A DNA stretch of 64,000 nucleotides from Bacteroidota bacterium (GTDB lineage Bacteria; Bacteroidota; Bacteroidia; Chitinophagales; Chitinophagaceae). Below are positions 1-9,700 of the stretch, one piece after another. Where the stretch lies: contig JAFDXH010000008.1 of the NCBI GenBank assembly GCA_018268075.1, positions 19,161 through 83,160 on the forward strand. The letters run 5' to 3'. Position 1 is the stretch's first letter. The number at the start of each line of letters is the position of its first letter. A program made the translations under genes and the position numbers. The notes beneath the pieces are model-generated. The model was not told the origin of the DNA. It was given only the letters and a program-made list of their open reading frames with translations, and did not search any database.

Positions 1-2
1 CA

Positions 3-170
3 TGGGGTATTTTTAAAAAATTTATTGAATACCTCATCAAGTGGGCAGTTTCATTAATTCTATTTCTCATTTTTTTGATAAAAGGCCATCCTCAACAAGG
101 AAGGTATATTGTTATTTCGCAATGGTGCACTTTGCGTGGTTTCCTAATGAAGGAAGTATTTGTTAGATAA
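3..170 (+). CDS. C-terminal end of an unidentified membrane-associated protein (5' part lies outside the window)
   Basis: An open frame runs from the window edge to a TAA, giving 55 codons with no start of its own. It holds one hydrophobic stretch (around WAVSLILFLIFLI) followed by a basic tail ending KEVFVR. The stop lies 4 bases before the convergent end of pcm, which is a normal gene-end arrangement. The tail style, a hydrophobic helix then a short Arg-rich cytoplasmic end, would suit a glycosyltransferase or another membrane-anchored enzyme, but no family motif is visible, so no function is assigned. The call rests on the open frame and the position of the stop. Confidence 0.5.
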   Translation, partial: WGIFKKFIEYLIKWAVSLILFLIFLIKGHPQQGRYIVISQWCTLRGFLMKEVFVR

Positions 171-174
171 AAAA

Positions 175-828
175 TTAATTTTTTCCTTTAAGCATAGGTA
201 CAAAAGAAAATTCATTGAAAGTTTCTTCATACAAGGTGCCATCTTCCATCTTAGTAAGCCGCTTCATCTTCTGAATACCATTTTGCTCAAGAGGTATCAC
301 CATCTTTCCAAAAACTTTTAGTTGCTCCACAAGTTTGGGGGGTATAATGGGTGCGGCGGCAGTTATGAGTATCTTATCAAATAAGGCAAAAGTGGGTAAG
401 CCTTCAAAGCCATCACCATAAAAATATTTTATGCGGGGATACTTACTTCTCAAATAGGTATTTTTATTTTGGTCAAAAAGTTTTTTCTGCCTTTCTATAG
501 TGAAAACCTGTGCACCCATTTCGGCAAGTACCATCGCCTGATAGGCGCTACCTGTACCTATTTCTAATATTTTATCGGTTGGCTTTACTTCTAATAGCTG
601 GGTTTGAAAAGCAACGGTGTAAGGCTGCGATATCGTTTGCCCCTCACCAATCGGAAAGGCCTTATCCTGATAGGCAATATGTTCCAAAGCGGTATCCAGA
701 AAAAAATGCCTCGGTATATTCATCATTGCAGATAATACTCCATCATCTGTAATTCCTTTTTCCCGGATAGCATTAATTAATTTTTCTCTTAATCCTTTGT
801 GCCGGTATGTATCTTCAAAATTCCTCAT
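175..828 (-). CDS. pcm: Protein-L-isoaspartate O-methyltransferase
   Basis: This enzyme methylates the alpha-carboxyl of L-isoaspartyl residues using S-adenosylmethionine and so starts repair of damaged proteins in the cytoplasm. The SAM-binding motif I reads ILEIGTGSAYQ in the middle of the protein. It is preceded by GEGQTISQPYTVA, the conserved PCMT substrate-side motif, and followed by post-I acidic residues in VFTIER. The frame can be extended 7 codons upstream to a TTG, but the ATG giving MRNFEDTYR is the better start and yields 217 residues, normal for the family. It converges with the truncated gene at the window edge. The family assignment is secure. Confidence 0.93.
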   Translation of the reverse strand: MRNFEDTYRHKGLREKLINAIREKGITDDGVLSAMMNIPRHFFLDTALEHIAYQDKAFPIGEGQTISQPYTVAFQTQLLEVKPTDKILEIGTGSAYQAMVLAEMGAQVFTIERQKKLFDQNKNTYLRSKYPRIKYFYGDGFEGLPTFALFDKILITAAAPIIPPKLVEQLKVFGKMVIPLEQNGIQKMKRLTKMEDGTLYEETFNEFSFVPMLKGKN

Positions 829-1131
829 GGGCTGCAAAATAAAGTACAATTGACAATATAAAAATTTTACCCCCGAAGCATTCCCAAATATTCTTCAAAT
901 TTATAAAAAGGTATATTTAAAAAATATAATAAATGATCAAAAGAATTTGCCCCATTTTAAATCCTTTTGCCTTCATTTCCGTTTTCGCCATTTTCTAAAA
1001 GTGCCTGAAATGCTTGCCAGAGCATCGTTTAAAAAAGGTTACTACATTTTTCTATTCCCCAATAATTAATAAGTTTAAAAAATAATTCCTTCTCATTAAC
1101 TTGCGGCTATTCAAAAAGTAAATGAAGAGGA
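829..1131. other. Gene-free stretch between pcm and parC
   Basis: This 303-base AT-rich spacer separates the divergent pcm and parC genes and should carry both promoters. I see no convincing ORF; the best is 21 codons of mostly hydrophobic residues. There is no strong hairpin and no exact TAnnTTTG element. A TTAACTTGC sequence about 30 bases before the parC ATG is a poor match. Confidence 0.5.
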
Positions 1132-3645
1132 ATGGCTAAAAAAAGCAAAGAAGTATATAAGCATAGCGATGCAGGTATTTCCGGTCAATATAAAACATGG
1201 TTTCTTGACTATGCCAGTTATGTAATATTAGAACGTGCGGTACCGGCAATAGAAGATGGGCTAAAACCAGTGCAAAGAAGAATTTTGCATGCAATGAGAG
1301 AAATGGATGACGGCCGCTTTAATAAAGTAGCCAACATTATAGGCCAGAGTATGCAGTATCATCCGCATGGCGATGCCAGTATAGGTGATGCAATAGTGAA
1401 TCTTGGCCAAAAAGATTTGATGATAGAAACTCAGGGAAACTGGGGCGATGTACGAACCGGAGATGATGCAGCGGCACCGCGATACATAGAAGCACGCCCA
1501 AGTAAATTTGCACTGGAAGTAGCTTATAATAACAAAACTACCGCATGGCAAGTAAGCTATGACGGCAGAAAAAAAGAGCCGGTAACCTTGCCAATGAAAT
1601 TTCCACTGCTGCTGGCACAGGGTGCTGAAGGTATAGCCGTAGGGCTTGCTACTAAAATCTTACCACATAATTTTTGTGAGCTTATAGAGGCATCTATAAA
1701 ATATTATAAGAATAAAAAATTTGAATTATACCCAGACTTTCTTACAGGCGGAATGGTGGATGTATCCAACTATGAAGATGGAGTACGTGGTGGCAAAATA
1801 AGGGTGCGCGTACATATAGAAGAGCTGGATAAAAAAACATTACTGATAAAAGATGTACCCTATGGTACTACCACTACCCAACTGATAGATAGTATTATTA
1901 AGGCAAATGATTCCGGTAAAATAAAAATTAAAAAAGTAACCGACAACACTGCTAAAGAGGTAGAAGTTCAAATAGATCTGGCGCCCGGAATATCGCCCGA
2001 CATTACCATTGATGCCTTATATGCATTCACTGATTGTGAGGTCGCTATTTCCCCAAATGCCTGCGTGATTGAAAATAAAAAACCCACCTTTGGGGGTGTA
2101 AAGGAACTTTTAAAGTTTTCGGCTGACCATACCCGTCAGTTATTGAATGCTGAGCTGGAAATAAAATTGAAAGAATTACTGGATAAGTGGCACTTTACTT
2201 CTCTTGAGAAAATATTTTTTGAAGAAAAAATTTATAAAGAGCTTGAGAAAAAACATGAAACATGGGAGGCAGTGATTATTGCTATTGACAAAGCCTTTGT
2301 CCCTTTCAAAAAAATACTCAAGCGAGAAATATCAAGAGAAGACATTTTAAAGCTGACAGAGAAGCCTGTACGCAGAATTTACAAACTCGATATAGACGAC
2401 CTGATTTCGCAAATAAAATCTCTGGAGGCTGAAATAGATCAGGTGAAACATCATCTTGAATTTTTGACGGAATACGCTATCAGCTATTATGAAGAATTAC
2501 TCAGAAAATATGGAAAAGGAAGGGAAAGAAAAACTGAAATAAAATTATTTGATACCATACAGGCAAAAGCGGTAGCTATAGCCAATACTAAAATCTATGT
2601 AAACAAATCTGAAGGCTTTGTAGGTACTTCTTTGAAAAAGGATGAATTTATTGCAGATTGTAGCGACCTTGACGACATCATTGCCTTTACCAAATCGGGC
2701 AAAATGAAAGTAGTAAAAGTGGCTGATAAAGTTTTTATAGGAAAAGATATTATTCATGTAGCAGTATTTGATAAAAGTGATGACCGCACTACCTACAATA
2801 TGATCTATGCTGATGGAAAAAAAGGCATTAGCTATGCAAAAAGGTTTAATGTAACGGGCATTACGCGCGACAAAGAATATGACCTTACAAAAGGTGATGA
2901 GAAAAGTAAAGTCCACTATTTTTCTGTAAATCCAAATGGGGAAGCAGAGGTCGTGCGCATTTTATTAACTCCCGGCTGTAGCGCACGCAATAAGGAACTT
3001 GATTTTTACTTTGAAACACTGGAAATAAGAAGCCGAAACAGTATAGGCAATCAGGTGACTAAGTACCCGATAAAATCTATTCGTTTACTGGAAAAAGGAA
3101 AATCTACTCTGGATCAGCGTAAACTATGGTTTGATGAACAGTTTGGCCGCCTGAATACGGAAGAGAAAGGAAAGCCTTTAGGCAATTTTGAAGGCGACGA
3201 TAAATTACTCGTCATATATGAAGATGGCACGTATGAATTGACCGGACAGGAAATTACCCAACGTTTTGAACCAGATTCTATAAAGGTGATAGAAAAATTT
3301 GATGCTGAAAAAATTATTACAGCAGTTTACCTTGATGCCGACAAATTGCAATACAATGTAAAGCGATTTAAAATAGAAACCAATACCCTTCAAAGCCGTT
3401 TTTCTTTTATTAAGGAAGGAAATGGCAACAAGCTTGTAATGGTAACAACCCTGGCTGAACCGATACTTCAAATGCAAAGCGGAAAAGGAACACAAATTAG
3501 GAGGGCTAAAATTAAACTTCATAAGGTAGTGGATATTATGGGCTGGAAAGCTATTGGAAACAAACTAACAGATTACTCCAAAACAGACCAAATGGAATGG
3601 GTAATTGAGCTTCCTCAAAACCCACAGACTAATTTGTTTGATTAA
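1132..3645 (+). CDS. parC: DNA topoisomerase IV (gyrase-like) subunit A
   Basis: This is the DNA breakage-reunion subunit of a type IIA topoisomerase, which pairs with ParE (encoded 45 kb away in this window) to decatenate chromosomes. The N-terminal domain has LKPVQRRILHAM and the catalytic tyrosine in AAAPRYIEARPSK (Tyr118). The quinolone-determining loop reads YHPHGDASIGDA, so the position equivalent to E. coli GyrA Ser83 is Ala82 and the Asp87 equivalent is Asp86. A coiled-coil tower follows around residues 380-470, then a degenerate beta-pinwheel. No GyrA box is visible, which favours topoisomerase IV over gyrase. The length of 837 residues fits the bacteroidetal form. The gene stands alone, with about 120 bases before the next gene. 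Confidence 0.92.
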   Translation: MAKKSKEVYKHSDAGISGQYKTWFLDYASYVILERAVPAIEDGLKPVQRRILHAMREMDDGRFNKVANIIGQSMQYHPHGDASIGDAIVNLGQKDLMIETQGNWGDVRTGDDAAAPRYIEARPSKFALEVAYNNKTTAWQVSYDGRKKEPVTLPMKFPLLLAQGAEGIAVGLATKILPHNFCELIEASIKYYKNKKFELYPDFLTGGMVDVSNYEDGVRGGKIRVRVHIEELDKKTLLIKDVPYGTTTTQLIDSIIKANDSGKIKIKKVTDNTAKEVEVQIDLAPGISPDITIDALYAFTDCEVAISPNACVIENKKPTFGGVKELLKFSADHTRQLLNAELEIKLKELLDKWHFTSLEKIFFEEKIYKELEKKHETWEAVIIAIDKAFVPFKKILKREISREDILKLTEKPVRRIYKLDIDDLISQIKSLEAEIDQVKHHLEFLTEYAISYYEELLRKYGKGRERKTEIKLFDTIQAKAVAIANTKIYVNKSEGFVGTSLKKDEFIADCSDLDDIIAFTKSGKMKVVKVADKVFIGKDIIHVAVFDKSDDRTTYNMIYADGKKGISYAKRFNVTGITRDKEYDLTKGDEKSKVHYFSVNPNGEAEVVRILLTPGCSARNKELDFYFETLEIRSRNSIGNQVTKYPIKSIRLLEKGKSTLDQRKLWFDEQFGRLNTEEKGKPLGNFEGDDKLLVIYEDGTYELTGQEITQRFEPDSIKVIEKFDAEKIITAVYLDADKLQYNVKRFKIETNTLQSRFSFIKEGNGNKLVMVTTLAEPILQMQSGKGTQIRRAKIKLHKVVDIMGWKAIGNKLTDYSKTDQMEWVIELPQNPQTNLFD

Positions 3646-3769
3646 ATAACGGATATAGTTAATAGTTCCTTTATTTGATATAAGTCAAAATATATCTAAC
3701 AGGTTCATTTTAAAGCAATTTGGAATAAAAAAACACGTTTAGCAAGCACCCTAAACTGTATTATCCAAT

Positions 3770-6700
3770 ATGCTAAGCTTTTACCTTAAACTAAAATGCC
3801 TGTTATTAAATATTTCCCTATCTATTGGGTTTCTATTTATTTCATCTAATTTATTTTCACAGACTTCAGATGTTTTTAATGCCAGTGGTTCGTGGGTATG
3901 CCCTGCCGGAGTGTTTTCAATAAAAGTAGAAAGTTGGGGTGGGGGCGGCGCCGGTGGGGGTGTATCAGGAAGTAACGCTAAAAGCGGTGGTGGGGGTGGT
4001 GGTGGTGCTTACACAATAGTAAATTCAGTAGCAGTATCACCGGGCACTACTTATAATATTACAGTAGGGTTAGGCAATACTGGCTCTACAGGAAATGGCG
4101 CCGATGGTGGTAATACCTTTTTTAATGCTTCTACAGCATTAGCAAATGGTGGTAGCGGTGGTGGCGCAAATGATGGTGCAGGAGGTGCGGGCGGCACAGG
4201 CACCTTTAAGGGTGGTAACGGATATAATGGCTCAGGAAGCAACCCTGGCGGCGGTGGCGGAAGTGGTGGCACTTCATCAAATGGTAATTCAGCTACGAGC
4301 CGAAATGGGGCAAGCGCTGTAACCGGCGGCGGTGCAGGTGGTGATGGGCCTTCAAGTGCGAATGATGGCTCAGATGGAAACTCACCAGGTGGTGGTGGTG
4401 GTGGTGCTAGAAAAACAAAAAATGGAGGCAATAAAAGCGGCGGAAATGGCGCCGATGGGAAACTAATAATATCCTATACTGCCCTTACTTATAAAAGCCA
4501 GATCATATCAATGAGCTATGGATCATCTACCTGGTGCGCCGGAGCTAAAAGAACAGTAACCGTAGTAATAAAAAATATAGGTACCGCTACGTGGACAGAT
4601 GCCTCTCCCGATATAAATATTGGCCTTAAATGGAATGCAGATGGCGACTATGGTGGTGCACCCAGCTATATCACCAGGCAAAATGCGGGTAATCTGGCAC
4701 CTGGAGCTACAGGTACCTACACCTTTACCAATGTGCAACCGCCATCAGGCGCTACTACTGAAAACTTAACAGCAGATGTAGTTTATGAGGCTCTTTCCTG
4801 GTTTGCCAATAATAATTATGGTGTAGGGCCGGGTAATGTGGTATTCACCAGTCCGGTTATAAATGTATCCACCACTCCTACTATTACTTCCCAACCAATT
4901 TCAACACAAAATTCTTGTGTGGGCAATGCCATTTCCATTAGTGTGGTTGCCACAGGTGGCTCACTTAGCTACCAATGGCGAAAAGGTGTGACTCCATTAA
5001 CAGATGGTGGTGCTATTTCAGGATCATCAACAGCTACCCTAAATATCTCCTCTGTAGCCGCGGGCGATGCTGCATCAAATTATAATGTAATCGTTACAAA
5101 TAGTTGCGGATCAGCAACTTCTAACAATTCAATTTTAATTGTAAATAGCTTACCTTCTGCCCCTGCTAATCCAACTTCCAATTCACCACAATGCAACAGT
5201 GTAACGCTAACAAGAGCAGGCACGCCGCCGGGTAGCATCAACTGGTATTGGCAAACTATTGCGGGCGGAAATAGCACCGCTAACAGCTCTTCTACCTATA
5301 GTGTGGCATCCTCGGGTACTTATTATATCAGAGCCCAAGATAATACTACCGGATGCTGGAGTACGTCTTCTGGAAGTGCTACTGTTATTGTAAATTCAGT
5401 ACCCTCGTCACCTTCAGTAATATCGGGCCCAGGTGCGGTATGTAGTGGTTCTTCACAAAATTATTCAGTTACAAATGTTGCAGGTATAACCTACACCTGG
5501 TCGGTACCGGCAGGTTGGTCCATTTCAACAGGGCAGGGTACTAATGCTATTACATACGTGACTGGTGCCTCTGGAGGTACTATTTCAGTAACTCCCTCTA
5601 ATGGATGTGGCAGTGGTACATCTTCAACATTAGCTGTTGTGGTAGATCAAACACTTTATTGGGCAGGACTTGGCACTACAATTACCGGCGGAACTACAGG
5701 CACAGATTTTAATACTGCGGCTAATTGGTCAACCAATAACACCACATTTGTAGCTGCAGGTGCTTATCCGGGTGCCTGTAATGATGTAGTTATCAATATG
5801 GCTTTAAGCACTACCTCTACCGCTACCATTTTATTTAGCCAGCCGGCTACTACTATTAAAAGCCTTAATTTTTCTTTAAACGGATCAACGACTAAATCAA
5901 CAATATATGAGGCCGGTTTAAGATTGGATAATCAATCATTAACTATATTAGGCACTACAACGCTTTATGCTCAGAATAATACAGTAAACCGAACAACACA
6001 AGTAACACTTGACGCTATCAATGCCGGTTCATTATTCACCTTTAATGGCGATATTTTTACTAATGCAACCAACCCCGGTGGCGGCACCGGTGAGTGTATT
6101 GTTTACCCATTCTCTAACCCAGTAGGCACTACGAATATGGGAAAATTTGTTGTCAAAGGAAATTGCACATTTGAAGGAGTAGGCGATGATGCACACCCAC
6201 AATTGAATAAACCAACCACATTGGTATTTGATGGTACAGGTACTCAAACCATTACCAATAATAACAGCAATGGTTACCCCATTTTTCTCGGATTCACTAC
6301 TAAAATCGGCGAAACCAATTCGCCCAATGTAATTCTTACCGGTAGCAACGCCTTAGGTTTTCAGACGATTAATGATTTGATCATTAATAATAATGCAACA
6401 CTTGATATTTCATCCGGGCAATCATTGAACAGGATAGTAGCCGGTACACCAGGCACCTTTACAATGAATGCCGGTTCAAAACTTTTAGTTAGAGGAAATT
6501 CAGGTGGGGCACCAGGTAGTAATTTTCCTACTAACTTTTCTACTGCCTATTCACTAAATGCCTCCAGCACAGTTGAATACGCTTCGGCAAATGGTGTAAA
6601 CCAAACCGTATTTGGCCCGATAACTTATGGTAACCTTGTACTAACTAACAGCAGTGGAAGTGGCTCAAGTGTAAAAACCTCTGGTGGCAATCTGACTTTT

Positions 6701-9700
6701 GCGGGCAACGTAACGGTTAATGGTTTTACTACATTTGACTTGCTTTCATACACCGCTAACCGCTCTGCAGCAGGCGGTACATTTTCTGTAGCCGCCAATT
6801 CATATTTAAGATTAGCCGGAAGCAGTGGCGGTGCAGGTAGCAGCAATTTCCCCAACAATTTTTCAACCGTTTCTTTTGCACCATTAAGCACAGAAGAATT
6901 TTATGGCACAGGTGCCCAAAGCGTTTATGCTACTACTTATGGTAATTTAATTCTATCTACAGGCAATACTAAAACAGCTTCAGGTAGCTTAACCATTGCA
7001 AATGACCTCACCATAAATACAACTGCACTATTCAACATGGGAAGTTATTCCCATTCACTTAAAGGAAATTGGTATAATAATGTTTCATCGGCCGCTACCA
7101 TTCCATCCACTTCTACGTTTATATTAAACGGTACCGGAGCTCAAATAATCGGTGGTACTGCTGCCTCAGTTTTTTATAACTTATCAATAAATAATTCTTC
7201 CGGGGTAAGTATATCTCAAGATCAAAGCGTAAATAATATATTAAATTTAATTTCAGGTAATTTAAGATTAACAACTAAGAATCTATCAATTGCAGGGTCT
7301 TCATCTGTTAGCGGATCGCCATTTAGTGCTTCTAAAATGATAGTAGTAGATGGCGGTGGCGAACTAAGGAAAACTTTTTCAACCACAGGCAGCTACTTTT
7401 TTCCAGTAGGCGATGAAACAGGTACACCTGAATACTCACCCATTACATTAAACTACACTTCTGGAACTTTTGCAGGAGGCGCATACTCTGGTGTAAAGCT
7501 TACGAATGCAAAGCATCCTAATAATGCCAGTACTACAGATTATCTTAAAAGATATTGGACTATAAGCAATAGCGGAATTACAAGCCCTTCGCTTAATGTG
7601 AGCGGCACCTATGTAACCGCTGATATTGCCGGTACAGAATCCTCTATTTTTTCTGCAAAATACGCGGGTGCATTACCGTGGGTAAAATACAATGTACTTG
7701 CTTCAAATACACTGACTGCCAATGGAATTACCAACACAGGCAGCGGAATTGCTTTAACAGGTATAACTAACCAAACACTTGCAGTTAGTATTTCAGGAGG
7801 CGATGTTTCTATTTGTAAGGGAAATTCGGTTTCTTTGAGTTCTACCGTTACGAATAATGGCACAGGGTCGGTTACCTATTCGTGGTCGCCAGTTACAGGA
7901 CTAAGTTCATCCACTATTGCTAATCCCGTGGCTACACCTACATCTACTACAACTTATACCCTTACTGTAACAGATGGAAATGGCATTACAGCTACAGCAA
8001 GTACTACTATTACAGTTACCTTAACTGCGTCAGCTACGATTTCTTATACGGGCAGCCCATTTTGTAGTAGTGCCGGATTAAAAAATGTGACACAAACTGG
8101 AACTTCCGGTGGTACTTATTCTTCTACAGCAGGGCTTTCTATCAACTCATCCACAGGACAGATTAACACTTCTACCAGTACGCCTGCTACATACACAGTT
8201 ACCTATACTGTTGCAGCGGCAGGTGGTTGTGCCTTATTTTCCACCACCACTTCTATTACCATACAGCCCCAACCTGCAATAACAGCTAATAACAGCGGGC
8301 CTGTTTGTATGAAAAATATAATTACACTTAGCGCCAGTTCTATTGCAGGGGCTACTTATTCCTGGAGTGGGCCAGGGGGGTATAGTTCATTATCACAAAA
8401 CCCTAATTTCGTTTATGATGCTACAAAAGCTGGTGTATATTCTGTAGTTGCTACTACTGCAGGCGGTTGTATATCCAATACAGCTACTACCACTGTGAGT
8501 AGTTCTTTAGTTTCAGGTTTATGGACAGGCGCAGTTAGCAACGATTGGTCTGATGCTAATAATTGGTGTAATGGTGTATTGCCTACTTCCGCCACTGATG
8601 TATCTATCCCCGCCGCCGCTCTTAATATGCCATTGATTTCGGACAGTCGGGATTGTAATAATATTACAGTAGATTCAGGCGATACACTTACTGTAGGGGT
8701 AGGAGGCATGCTCAATATTTATGGCTCAATTTCTTCGAGCAATAAAAATATTAAAGCCGCTAACGGATCCATTAGCATGAATGGAAGTACGGCACAAACA
8801 ATTACCACTCAATCCTTTTTTAACAATGCAATTAAAGACCTGATCATCAACAACAGTAGCGTATCAGGCGTTTCGCTCGGCGGCCCTATAGATATTTATG
8901 GTTCGCTTACATTTTCCGGAACGGGTAAAAAATTAAATACCAACGATACGCTTACACTTAAAAGTAATATTAATGGTACGGCATGGGTAGGCGACCTTAC
9001 AGGAAATACAATATCTGGAAAAGTAACGGTGGAAAGATATATCACTAACCATAAAGCATGGCGACTATTATCGGTTCCTACTTTTGGCATTCAAACGATT
9101 AAATCTGCATGGCAAGAAAATTCCACTGGCGGCGGCAGTGATCCAGTACCGGGATTTGGCACTCAGATTACAAGCCCTTCTTCTACTTGGCTTGCTGATG
9201 GTTTTGATCTAAAGTCCTCAGCACCCTCTATGAAAACTTATGATCCGGTTAGTGATGGTTGGATAGGAGTAGCCACTACTAATGCCACTAATATTGCTAA
9301 TAATAATGGCTATTTGCTTTACGTGAGAGGCAATAGGCTTGCCACAGGTACCGCATCACCTGTTACTTCTACCACACTGCGCACAAAAGGAAAACTATAT
9401 TCAGGCACATTGCCGGCGCTCACTGCAATTCCTGATAAATATATGTCTGTAGGAAATCCTTATGCAAGTGCAATTGACTTCACTCAAATTACGTTGGGAA
9501 ATGGTATTGATAATAAATTCTACGTTTTTGACCCATTTATTGCTGGCTATTATGGCTATGGTGGATTTCAGGTGATAAGCGCGGTTAATGGATGGAAACC
9601 TATCCCCGGAGGTTCACCTGTTTATCCGACTGGTGTAGTCAACACAAAAATTCAATCTGGTGAAGCTTTCTTCGTACATGCTACTACTGTACCGAGTTTG

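Noticed and set aside
4051-4431. 126-codon proline-rich minus-strand ORF
   Set aside because: It is the mirror of the GGN repeat coding for the Gly-rich head of the giant surface protein.
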